A stretch of DNA of 64,000 bases. Origin: Nocardioides sp. S-1144. GTDB lineage: Bacteria; Actinomycetota; Actinomycetes; Propionibacteriales; Nocardioidaceae. Both the position numbers and the translations under genes were made by a program. Where the stretch lies: NCBI RefSeq assembly GCF_005954645.2, contig NZ_CP040695.2, positions 4,092,001-4,156,000 on the forward strand. The letters are read 5' to 3'. The first letter of the stretch is position 1; the number at the start of each line of letters is the position of its first letter. Below, in pieces: positions 53,899 to 62,336 of the stretch. The notes under the pieces are model-generated. The model was not told the DNA's origin. It did no database searches and worked only from the letters and a program-made list of their open reading frames with translations.

Positions 53899-54894
53899 TT
53901 ACGTCGCGCCCCAGGCCCTGAGCACCTCCCGCTCGTGCTCCCGGGACAGTCCCGTGCGCGTCGCGTCCGGGTGCGCGCGCAGCCAGGCCAGGGTGTCGCG
54001 CGCGGTCTCCGCGACCGGCCGGACCACCAGGCCGGCGTCGAGCGAGGGACGCGCGTCGTGGGCGAGCATCCCGTCGTGCTCCGGGCGCGGCAGCCACAGC
54101 GGCAGGCCGCGCTCGCCCGACCACGGCTCGACGCCGTGCTCGGCGAGCACGTCGTCCGGCACCCAGGTCAGGGCGGCCTCCGAGCCCACGCCCTCGGCCA
54201 CCCCGGCCAGCAGGTCGCCGATCGGCGTCGCGGGGCCGACGCCGTCGTACTCGCCGGCGGTGCGCTGCTCGGCCAGGGTGACGAGCCAGGCCGCCAGGTC
54301 GCGCACGTCGACGACCTGGACGACGTCCTCCGGGCTCCCGCCGGCGAGGACCTCCGACCCGTCCGCGGCCTCGACGAGCCGCTCGGGCCAGTAGCCGAAC
54401 CGCGACGTCGGGTCGCCGGGCCCGCAGATCAGCCCCGGCCGGACGATGGTCGAGGACGCCGCGCTCGCCGTCACCGCCAGCTCGCAGCCGCGCTTCATCG
54501 CGCCGTAGACGTCGGAGTCGCCGGGCACGAGGTCGCCGTCGGTGTGCACCGGCTCGACCAGCGGCAGCGTGCCGGGCCGGCCGCCGGGCGTGCCGGTGTC
54601 GGCGTAGACGTTGATGGTCGAGACGAAGACCCAGTGCGCGTCGGTCCACGCCGACAGCCCGGCGCGGACCCACGACGGGTGCCGGGCGACGTCGACCACC
54701 GCGTCGACGCGGCCGACGTCGTCACCCGGGGCCGGGTCCCCGGCGCCGCGGTCCCAGCGCACCAGCCGCGCGCCCTCCGGGACCGCACCCGAGGCGCCGC
54801 GACAGGCGCAGACCACCTCGTGCCCGCGACGCACCGCCTCCGCCGCCACCTCCTCGGACAGGAACACCGTGCCGCCGAGCACCAGGAGTCGCAT
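53899..54894 (-). CDS. NAD-dependent epimerase/reductase
   Basis: A 331-residue extended SDR protein. The N-terminus MRLLVLGGTVFLSEEVA carries the GGTxFLG-like cofactor motif (~7-13), and DVYGAMKRGCE (~128-138) holds the YxxxK pair. STINVYAD (~92) provides the conserved serine. The shortened GxxGxxG-type motif resembles the isoflavone-reductase/epimerase group found in Actinobacteria. Substrate unknown. Confidence 0.88.
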   Translation of the reverse strand: MRLLVLGGTVFLSEEVAAEAVRRGHEVVCACRGASGAVPEGARLVRWDRGAGDPAPGDDVGRVDAVVDVARHPSWVRAGLSAWTDAHWVFVSTINVYADTGTPGGRPGTLPLVEPVHTDGDLVPGDSDVYGAMKRGCELAVTASAASSTIVRPGLICGPGDPTSRFGYWPERLVEAADGSEVLAGGSPEDVVQVVDVRDLAAWLVTLAEQRTAGEYDGVGPATPIGDLLAGVAEGVGSEAALTWVPDDVLAEHGVEPWSGERGLPLWLPRPEHDGMLAHDARPSLDAGLVVRPVAETARDTLAWLRAHPDATRTGLSREHEREVLRAWGAT

Positions 54895-54985
54895 GGACCC
54901 ACCTCACCTGCTCACCGCGCGCCGGGCAAGCGAATCTGCCCAGGGCAGCAGGGCACGAGGACCGGCGCGACGGGGTGGGGGCGGG

Positions 54986-56542
54986 TCAGGGGGCCGGGGG
55001 CGAGCTGCTGAGCAGGTCGCCGATGCAGCTCAGCCCGGCCTGGAGGATCGGTCCGGCGATGGCGGGGTCGTCGGCGTCGGCGAGGAACTGGAGGTCGTCG
55101 TCGAGGATGCCGAGCTGCTGGAGCCCGTCGACCCCCTCCTGCTCAACGAGGTTGCGGGCGATGCAGGCGCTGCTCGCCGGGTCGGAGCCGGCGGTCGGGT
55201 CCTCGAGGAAAGCCGCGGTGAGGTTGGCGATCGCCCGCTCCTCCTCCTCGCTGCTCCCGCCGCCGGTCGTCGGCCCGGTCGTCTGCCCGGTCGTCTGCCC
55301 GGTCGTCTGCCCGGTCGTCGGGTCGGCCGCCCCGCCACCACCGCCACCGCCCGCGCCGTCATCGCCGTTCACGAGCAGCACGGTGGTGACCACCCCGCCC
55401 ACGCCGAGCACGACGGCCAGGACGGCGACCACGACCCAGGTGCGCCGGCGGCGGGTCGGTCCCGACGGACCTGGGCGCGACGGCGGGCCGGAGTCGTTGA
55501 ACGTCGGGGGCGCCGGCGACGGCGTGCGGAACGGCGGCGCGGCCGGAGCCGGCGTCCGCGAACCCGGGGCGGGGGTCGGCGTGGGCGTCGGCAGCTGGGG
55601 CGGCGCGAAGCGCCACGGCTGCCCCGGCCGGGGCGTGGTGACCTCGGAGGCGCGCTCGGTGTCGTCGAGCGGGCGCACCGGCGTCGGGTCGTCGGGGAGC
55701 CGGACGACCCGGCGCAGGTCGTCGCGCATCGCGGTCGCCGACGGGTACCGGTCGCCCGGCTGCTTGGCCAGCGCCCGCTGGAGCACCCGGTTGACCTCGG
55801 CGGCCAGCGGGCCGGTCGGCGCGAGCTGCGGGACGTCGTCCTCGAGGTGGGCCATCACGATCTGGTAGTCGGTGGCACCGCTGTAGGGCGCCCGTCCGCT
55901 CAACGTCGCCCACAGCAGGCAGCCGAGGGAGTAGATGTCGGAGGCCGGGCCGGCCACGGAGCCGGTGTGCAGCTCGGGCGCCATGTAGGTCGGCGTGCCG
56001 ACGGTGCCGCCGACCTGCGTGAGCTGCGTCGCGGCGCCGACCTGGCGCGCGATCCCGAAGTCGCCGAGGTAGGCGGTGAGGGCGTTGTCGCGGTTGCGGA
56101 GCAGCACGTTCGCCGGCTTGATGTCGCGGTGGATCAGCCCGGCGGCGTGCGCGTCGGCGAGCCCGTCGGCCACCTGCGAGATGAGGTTGACCGCGATCCG
56201 CGCGGGCGGGCGGCCGTGGCGCGCGAGCATCTGGCCGAGGTCGCCGTCCGGGATGAGCTGGGAGGCGATGTAGAGCCGCCCGTCGGCCTCGCCGAAGGAG
56301 TACACCTGCACGACGTGCGGCGAGTCGAGCGAGGCCTGGGCCTGCGCCTCCCGGGTGAACCGCGCCCGGAACCCCTCGTCGTCGCCGATGCGCGGGGTGA
56401 TCACCTTGAGCGCGACCTGGCGGTTCAGCTGGGTGTCGAGGGCCTGGAAGACGATGCCCATCCCGCCGACCCCGAGGCGTCGTCCGAGCCGGAAGGGGCC
56501 CAGCAGGGCGCCCTTCTCGGGGGTCTCGGACGACGTGGTCAT
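54986..56542 (-). CDS. Ser/Thr protein kinase adjacent to the eCIS-like module
   Basis: A 518-residue PknB-type kinase. Gly loop LGVGGMGIVFQA (~24), catalytic HRDIKPANVL (Asp140), magnesium loop DFGIARQ, and P+1 GTPTYMAPE are complete. A Pro/Thr linker, one membrane helix (~390-412) and a short outer domain with a TGQT repeat and two cysteines follow. ATG 56542 is chosen; the open frame extends 64 codons further without homology. Its 5' end faces the AAA+ ATPase gene 161 bp away. Confidence 0.93.
   Translation of the reverse strand: MTTSSETPEKGALLGPFRLGRRLGVGGMGIVFQALDTQLNRQVALKVITPRIGDDEGFRARFTREAQAQASLDSPHVVQVYSFGEADGRLYIASQLIPDGDLGQMLARHGRPPARIAVNLISQVADGLADAHAAGLIHRDIKPANVLLRNRDNALTAYLGDFGIARQVGAATQLTQVGGTVGTPTYMAPELHTGSVAGPASDIYSLGCLLWATLSGRAPYSGATDYQIVMAHLEDDVPQLAPTGPLAAEVNRVLQRALAKQPGDRYPSATAMRDDLRRVVRLPDDPTPVRPLDDTERASEVTTPRPGQPWRFAPPQLPTPTPTPAPGSRTPAPAAPPFRTPSPAPPTFNDSGPPSRPGPSGPTRRRRTWVVVAVLAVVLGVGGVVTTVLLVNGDDGAGGGGGGGAADPTTGQTTGQTTGQTTGPTTGGGSSEEEERAIANLTAAFLEDPTAGSDPASSACIARNLVEQEGVDGLQQLGILDDDLQFLADADDPAIAGPILQAGLSCIGDLLSSSPPAP
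55261..55320. repeat. 12-bp tandem repeat inside the kinase gene
   Basis: Five consecutive units of CGGTCGTCTGCC or a close variant (three perfect) encode a TTGQ/TGQT repeat in the outer linker of the kinase. This is a likely length-variable site. Confidence 0.8.
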
Positions 56543-56703
56543 GACAACCTCTCTACCCGTTCGGGGCGGTGGCAGTCGCCGGTCCCCCCGCTCGGACCGT
56601 GCCCAGTTTGCCCAATCGCCGTCCGGGCGCCACCAGGTGGTGTCACCATCGAGGTTCCCCCCAGGCTTTGCGCGAGCGCGTGGCCGCCGGCAGGAAGGCC
56701 ACC

Positions 56704-58530
56704 GTGACGACGGCGACGGACGCGACGAGCGCACCGGCTGCGTTCCTGCGCTTCGCCGACGCCGCGCTCGACTGGGCCCTCGGCGACCAGGACGACGACG
56801 CGGCGACCGCCCTCGCGCACGCCCGGGAGGACCTCGCCACCGACCCGACGGCCGAACCCGCCACCGACGGCTTCACCGCGCTCTGCGCCAACGCGGGCGC
56901 CGACGCGGCCGCGCGCGAGCTGCTCGCGATCCTCCTCGCCTGCGAGACCGACCTGACCCGGACCGCCCGCCTCGCGACCCTCACCGGGAGCGGCCGCCCG
57001 GGGCGGCTGACGCTCGGGGCCGCGGCGCGCCTCCTCGGCGGGGTCGGCGCGTGCGTGGCCGCGACCGGGCCGTCGTCCGCGCTGCGGCGGGCCGCGCTCG
57101 TCGGGCTGCTCGAGCACCAGGGGCCGTGGTCGACCACCGAGGTCGTGCTCGCCCCCAGCGTCGTCTGGGCCATCGGCGGCGACCAGTCGCCCGACCCCGA
57201 CCTGCCGGTCGGCGCCTGGATGATGGAGGGCCCGCCGGGCGGGTCGACGTCCACGGCGGTCGAGGACGGGCTGGTGCTCGTGGCCGGGCCGGACCCGGTG
57301 CGCCGCCGCGCGCTGGTCGCCCAGCAGCGCGGCGCCGACGTCTACCTCGTCACGCCGGCCCCGACCACTCCCGACGGCTGGGCCGCCGTCGTCCGCGAGG
57401 CGACGATCACCGGCAGCGGCGTCCTGGTCGAGGTCGGCGACGACCTCCCGCCCGCCGGCCGCCAGTGGATCGACCGCGCCACCCACCTGGCCTGGGCGCT
57501 CTCCAGCACCGACGACATCCCGCTCGCCGAGCTGCCCGAGCGCCCGCGCGTCGAGCTGCGCGCCTCCGACGACGTCGTCACCGAGGAGGAGTGGCGCAGC
57601 GTCTTCGGGCCGGACGCCCCCCGCACCCACCGCCTCACCGCGCACCAGCTCGAGCAGGTCGGCTCCGCGCTGCCCGCCGTGGGCGGCGACCTCGACCTGG
57701 CGGTGCGCCGGCTGCTCGCCGGGCCGATGGGCCGGTTGGCCCGTCGCATCCGCCCCCGCAAGACGTGGGACGACCTCATCCTCAGCGAGCCGCGCGTCGA
57801 CCAGCTCCGCACCGTCGTGGCCCGCTTCCGTCAGGCCGGCACGGTCTACGACGACTGGGGCGTCACCTCGGCGTCCGGTCGCGGCATCATCTCCCTGTTC
57901 ACCGGCCCCTCGGGCACCGGCAAGTCGCTGGCCGCCGAGGTCGTCGCGCACACCCTCGGCCTCGACCTCTACCGCGTCGACCTCTCGTCGGTGGTGAGCA
58001 AGTACATCGGCGAGACCGAGCAGAACCTCGAGAAGCTGTTCGCCGCCGCCTCCGCCGGCAGCGCGGTGCTGTTCTTCGACGAGGCCGACTCGCTGTTCGG
58101 CAAGCGGTCCGAGGTCAAGGACGGCCGCGACCGCTACGCCAACCTCGAGGTCTCCTACCTGCTGCAGCGGCTCGAGAGCTACGACGGCGTCGTGGTGCTG
58201 GCGACCAACCTGCCGAAGAACATCGACGACGCGTTCCTGCGCCGCATCCACGAGGTCGTCTCGTTCACCCTGCCCGCCGTCGACGAGCGGCGCGCCATCT
58301 GGACCCACCACCTCGCCGACGGCGACATCCCGCTCGGCGAGCTCGACGTCGACCGGCTGGCCCAGCGCTTCGAGGTCGCCGGCGGCATCATCCGCAACGT
58401 CGTCGTCTCGGCGGCGTTCCGCGCCGCCGACGAGGGCACCCCCGTCACCATGGACCACCTGCTCGCGGCGCTCGCCGGCGAGTACAAGAAGCTCGGCCGC
58501 ATGCTCAACCCGGAGGACTTCGATGCCTGA
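56704..58530 (+). CDS. Afp15-like AAA+ ATPase (eCIS type)
   Basis: A 608-residue protein with a ~330-residue N-terminal domain of unknown fold and a C-terminal AAA+ domain. Walker A is GPSGTGKS (401-408), Walker B LFFDEAD (Asp459, Glu460), sensor 1 VVLATNLPKN, and arginine finger DDAFLRRIHE. The sequence around the pore (SSVVSKYIGETEQNLEKLF, GKRSEVKDGRDRYANLEVSYLLQRLE, given in parts) matches the ATPases of extracellular contractile injection systems, such as Afp15. GTG 56704 follows AGGAAGG. Its last 8 bp overlap the DUF4157 gene. Confidence 0.88.
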   Translation: MTTATDATSAPAAFLRFADAALDWALGDQDDDAATALAHAREDLATDPTAEPATDGFTALCANAGADAAARELLAILLACETDLTRTARLATLTGSGRPGRLTLGAAARLLGGVGACVAATGPSSALRRAALVGLLEHQGPWSTTEVVLAPSVVWAIGGDQSPDPDLPVGAWMMEGPPGGSTSTAVEDGLVLVAGPDPVRRRALVAQQRGADVYLVTPAPTTPDGWAAVVREATITGSGVLVEVGDDLPPAGRQWIDRATHLAWALSSTDDIPLAELPERPRVELRASDDVVTEEEWRSVFGPDAPRTHRLTAHQLEQVGSALPAVGGDLDLAVRRLLAGPMGRLARRIRPRKTWDDLILSEPRVDQLRTVVARFRQAGTVYDDWGVTSASGRGIISLFTGPSGTGKSLAAEVVAHTLGLDLYRVDLSSVVSKYIGETEQNLEKLFAAASAGSAVLFFDEADSLFGKRSEVKDGRDRYANLEVSYLLQRLESYDGVVVLATNLPKNIDDAFLRRIHEVVSFTLPAVDERRAIWTHHLADGDIPLGELDVDRLAQRFEVAGGIIRNVVVSAAFRAADEGTPVTMDHLLAALAGEYKKLGRMLNPEDFDA

Positions 58531-61500
58531 CCACGACGCGCCCGCCAAGGCCGACCACCAGACGCTGGAGCGGGTGCCGGTGACCACCGCCGAGCCCGTG
58601 CGCCGGGTGATGACCGTCGGTGCCGCCGACGACCACGCCGAGCGCGACGCCGACCGGCGCGCCGACGACGCGCTCGGCTGGCTGGCCAGCCAGCAGCCTC
58701 TCGACCGGCAGGCGGCCGAGCCGCACGTGCACACCGCGGCCTGCGGCATCGCGCGCAGCCACGCACCGCAGCCCGGCACGGCGACGATCGGCTACGAGGG
58801 CGGCGACCTCGACGCCGGCACCCAGGGCGAGATCGAGAGCTCGGTCGGTGGCGGCGAGTCGCTCGAGACCCCGGTCCGCAGCACCATGGAGGCCGCGTTC
58901 GGCACCGACCTGGGCAAGGTCCGCATCCACCGCGGCGCCTCGGCGGCGAAGATCTCCCGCACGATCTCGGCCGAGGCCTTCACCACGGGCAACGACATCT
59001 TCTTCGCCGACGGCGCCTACGACCCGTCGTCCGCGCGCGGCCAGAAGGTCCTGGCCCACGAGCTCGGCCACGTGATGCAGGGCGGCGCCGCCGGGCTGCG
59101 CCGCAAGATCACCGCGACCGCCGGCGCCGCGCCCGCGCTGACCGGTGCGGCCGCGGCGAAGGCCGTCAAGGACGAGGCCGTCCGCAAGGCCAAGGAGGCC
59201 GAGCAGGCCAAGAAGGACGCCGCCGCGAAGAAGCGGGTCGACGACAAGAAGAAGGCCGACGAGGCGAAGGCGGCCAAGCTGGCCGCGGACAAGAAGGCCA
59301 AGGACGACAAGGCCGCGGCCGACCGTCAGAAGAAGGCCGAGGAGAAGAAGGCCCAGGACGAGCGGGCCGCCGCGGCGAAGGAGAAGAAGGCCGGCATCTC
59401 GGGCGGGCGCGCCGCCAACAGCGCCTCCGCCCAGGTGGCGAAGGCCGGCGCAAAGGTGCAGAACAAGGAGAACGCCGCGGTCGCGGCGACCATGAAGGCC
59501 GCGATGGAGGCCGGACCGGTGTCCACGCTGCCACCCGACCAGCTGGTCGAGTTCTGGGTGCAGGTCGAGTCCTGCCTCACCGCGGAGATGGAGGCGCGCA
59601 CCCGCGTCTTCGACAAGCTCACCGACGGCTACACCAAGGACGTCGCCGACATGGCGCCCATCGAGCAGGCCGCCGAGCTCGAGGGCGCCAAGGTCTGGGA
59701 CGAGGCACCCAAGGAGGTGCGCGCCTACCGGCCGTTGCGCTTCGACGAGTTCGACAAGGCGCTGACGCGGGCCAACCAGGCCGCCCAGGACGCCCGGGTC
59801 CGCCGCCAGGCGGACGCGGAGAAGGTCCGCACGACCAGCACCGTGCCGATGACGGGCAAGGAGGCGCACGAGCAGGTCAAGAAGCAGCGCGAGCAGGACC
59901 GGCTGGTGGCTCGCGCCAACGCCGCGTCCGGCGACGGCGGCAAGGCGCTCGCCGAGAAGGCGACGGCCGCCGGCGACGAGGCGGTCGCCCGGGCGGACGG
60001 CGTGACGTCGGGCGGCGTGACGGAGGCGCGCCTGCGGGCCGCGGCCGAGGAGGCGGTCAGGACCGACGCCTCCGGCCCGATGCTGGTCGACGAGCGCGAC
60101 ACCGTCGACACGCTCAAGAAGGTCTCCAACCCGCTCGGCAAGGGCACCAGCAAGGTCACCGAGTTCGGCCTGGCCGACGCCGGCACGATGAGCGAGACGG
60201 GCGCCGCCAGCGTCGGCGACCTGATGGACGGCAGCACCACCGGCGTCGGTGACGTGCTCGACATGGTCGGCAAGGTCATGACGCTGACCGCCACCATCGA
60301 CGCGATGAAGAAGGGCACCGCCGACCGCGGCGCCAAGGTGACCCTCACCAAGGACGGCGTCGCGGTGCTGCTGAGCGCCGCCCAGGTCACCAAGACGACG
60401 CTGGCGACCATGGAGAAGGGCCTCAAGGCCTTCGACACCGGCAGCCCCGTCCTCGACCAGGTCGGCTCGGCCCTGCCGATCGTCGGCATCATCACCTCCA
60501 GCCTCGGCCTCATCCACACCGCGCTCGACGCGATCCCGACCTTCGAGCGGCACTTCTCCGGCGTCGCGGCCGTCGAGGAGGCGCTGCTGGGCAAGAACGC
60601 CCCGCTCGCCGCGGCGATGGACCGGATCAACTCGCGCACGGCCCAGATGATCGAGATGTCGACGTTCAAGATGGCCAAGCACGCCACGATGCTCGGGCTC
60701 AACATCGCCGAGGTGGCCTCCGCCGGTGGCTTCGGCATCCCGGCAGCCGCCAAGCTGACCATGAGCCTGGTCGACGTGCTGCACAGCGTCGGCCACGGGA
60801 TCTACGACACCGTCAGCGAGTCCCAGTCCTCGACCGCGCTCAAGGGCTTCAACGTCGAGCACAAGGAGGGCGCCTCCCGCGACGTGCTCAAGCACGACAT
60901 CGGCTCCGGCGTCCGGCAGCTCGTGCTGGCCGCCCAGGACGGGCTGCCCTACGCCCGCGCCACCCTCCTCGAGTACGGCATCAAGGCCGCCGAGATCGAG
61001 TCGATGGACTTCAACGAGCTCACCGACCAGGTGCTCAAGGGCCTGCAGGCCACCGGCGACCCGAAGACGGTCACCGAGAAGGTCAACAGCGCGGTCAAGA
61101 CCGTCACCGACACCCTCGGCGTCTCCGCCGCGCCGGCCGGCACCCCCGCCGACGAGCGCGGCATCCTGCAGAAGGTGAGCGACGGGATCAAGTCGGTCAA
61201 GAAGGGCATCACGGACAACTTCGACGACGCCCGTCAGCTGGTGGAGGCGAAGAACGCCGACAACCACAACGGCAAGTCCGACCGCGGCACCGGCTCGAAG
61301 CTGTACTACGCGATGCGCGGCGCGAAGGACAACGAGAAGTCGCTCGACAAGGTCCGCACCAGCATGACCGACAAGGCGAAGGCCAAGGGCACCACCGTGC
61401 CCGAGGCCCTGCTGCCCCGCTCCTCCGCGGACCGCAAGCAGCAGGCCGAGACCGCGGCGGCCCAGGCCAAGGGCCCGGACGCCGGCATCTCCGGGCCGGT

Positions 61501-61693
61501 CGCGCTCGAGAACGCCTGGGTCAAGCAGATCACCACGATGACCACGCCCGAGCTCGCGGCCTACTTCGGCCAGTTCGACGTCAGCCGGCAGAACGACCCG
61601 GTCGTCAAGGCCAAGCTCACCTTCATCGAGGGCGAGGTCGCCAACCGCATCCGGCGGGCCGAGGAAGAGCACGCGAAGAAGCCCCAGAAGTGA
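58523..61693 (+). CDS. 1056-residue DUF4157 (eCIS-associated) protein
   Basis: Residues ~112-187 form the DUF4157 domain: VRSTMEAAFGTDLGKVRIHRG, AFTTGNDIFFADGAYDP and the HEXXH motif HELGH (His179, Glu180, His183), so a metalloprotease site may be real. Residues ~205-300 are an Ala/Lys/Glu/Asp-rich coiled coil. Residues ~300-560 are helical, ~565-760 contain several strongly hydrophobic stretches (ALPIVGIITSSLGLIHTALD ~650), and the C-terminus is again charged. DUF4157 proteins are candidate effectors of contractile injection systems. It overlaps the ATPase gene upstream and the chaperone-like gene downstream. Confidence 0.85.
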   Translation: MPDHDAPAKADHQTLERVPVTTAEPVRRVMTVGAADDHAERDADRRADDALGWLASQQPLDRQAAEPHVHTAACGIARSHAPQPGTATIGYEGGDLDAGTQGEIESSVGGGESLETPVRSTMEAAFGTDLGKVRIHRGASAAKISRTISAEAFTTGNDIFFADGAYDPSSARGQKVLAHELGHVMQGGAAGLRRKITATAGAAPALTGAAAAKAVKDEAVRKAKEAEQAKKDAAAKKRVDDKKKADEAKAAKLAADKKAKDDKAAADRQKKAEEKKAQDERAAAAKEKKAGISGGRAANSASAQVAKAGAKVQNKENAAVAATMKAAMEAGPVSTLPPDQLVEFWVQVESCLTAEMEARTRVFDKLTDGYTKDVADMAPIEQAAELEGAKVWDEAPKEVRAYRPLRFDEFDKALTRANQAAQDARVRRQADAEKVRTTSTVPMTGKEAHEQVKKQREQDRLVARANAASGDGGKALAEKATAAGDEAVARADGVTSGGVTEARLRAAAEEAVRTDASGPMLVDERDTVDTLKKVSNPLGKGTSKVTEFGLADAGTMSETGAASVGDLMDGSTTGVGDVLDMVGKVMTLTATIDAMKKGTADRGAKVTLTKDGVAVLLSAAQVTKTTLATMEKGLKAFDTGSPVLDQVGSALPIVGIITSSLGLIHTALDAIPTFERHFSGVAAVEEALLGKNAPLAAAMDRINSRTAQMIEMSTFKMAKHATMLGLNIAEVASAGGFGIPAAAKLTMSLVDVLHSVGHGIYDTVSESQSSTALKGFNVEHKEGASRDVLKHDIGSGVRQLVLAAQDGLPYARATLLEYGIKAAEIESMDFNELTDQVLKGLQATGDPKTVTEKVNSAVKTVTDTLGVSAAPAGTPADERGILQKVSDGIKSVKKGITDNFDDARQLVEAKNADNHNGKSDRGTGSKLYYAMRGAKDNEKSLDKVRTSMTDKAKAKGTTVPEALLPRSSADRKQQAETAAAQAKGPDAGISGPVALENAWVKQITTMTTPELAAYFGQFDVSRQNDPVVKAKLTFIEGEVANRIRRAEEEHAKKPQK

Positions 61694-62190
61694 CCGACCC
61701 CCTCCACGCGGCCGCCGGCCGGGTCTACCAGGGCTGGCCGGCCGCCGAGAGCTCCGACGGGCTCGGCTACACCATCGACGTCACCGGCAGCGACAGCTCG
61801 TGGACGGCGGTCGCGATCACCGACGACGCAGGACTGGTGTTCTGCATCTACTCCTACTCGCCCTTCGACGTGCCGGCCGAGGACGCCGAGGCGCTGGCCC
61901 GGATGTCGGAGTTCGTCGACCGGGTCAACCACGGCCTGGTCCCCGGGACGTTCGAGCTCGACCGCGACACCGGGGAGGTGCGGGTGCGCTCGGGCTACGA
62001 GCTGGGCACGCTGCCGCCCACCCTGACCCAGGACCCGGACTTCCTGGAGACCGTCGTCCGCGACCTCTCGGCGGCCAACGTCGGGCTGATGGACCGCTAC
62101 GTCACCGGCCTCGCCGCCGTGCTCCTCGGGCACGTGCCGGTCGCCGAGATCATCCGCGACATCGAGGCCGCCGACTCGCTGACCACCTGA
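61690..62190 (+). CDS. YbjN-fold (T3SS-chaperone-like) protein
   Basis: A 166-residue protein resembling the YbjN/bacterial type III chaperone-like fold: AVAITDDAGLVFCIYSYSPFDVP (~residues 37-59), REGSEF-like MSEFVDRVNHG and VRSGYELG (~100). It overlaps the end of the DUF4157 gene by GTGA, which points to a dedicated chaperone or cognate binding partner of that large protein. The operon ends in a palindrome array. Confidence 0.78.
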   Translation: MTDPLHAAAGRVYQGWPAAESSDGLGYTIDVTGSDSSWTAVAITDDAGLVFCIYSYSPFDVPAEDAEALARMSEFVDRVNHGLVPGTFELDRDTGEVRVRSGYELGTLPPTLTQDPDFLETVVRDLSAANVGLMDRYVTGLAAVLLGHVPVAEIIRDIEAADSLTT

Positions 62191-62191
62191 G

Positions 62192-62328
62192 GACGGGTCA
62201 GCGCGCGATCCTCGCTGACCCGTCAGTGATCGTCGACGGGTCAGCCCGCGATCCTCACTGACCCGTCAGTGATCGTCGACGGGTCGGCGCGAAATCCTCT
62301 CTGACCCGTCAGTGATCACTGACGGGTC
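62192..62328. repeat. 43-bp-period palindrome array C (half unit + 3 units)
   Basis: A truncated unit (only GACGGGTC, 62192-62199) and three full 26-bp units at 62217, 62260 and 62303, all on the same 43-bp register. The last is a perfect palindrome (GACCCGTCAGTGA and its complement); the first two carry TCGTCGACGGGTC as right arm. Spacers are 17 bp each (for example AGCCCGCGATCCTCACT). It sits at the convergent junction between the chaperone-like gene and the E2 gene. Confidence 0.88.
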
Positions 62329-62336
62329 AGCGGGGC

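Noticed and set aside
58505..61672. 1055-residue minus-strand frame opposite the DUF4157 gene
   Set aside because: No recognisable domain; the plus-strand frame carries DUF4157 and overlaps properly with its neighbours.
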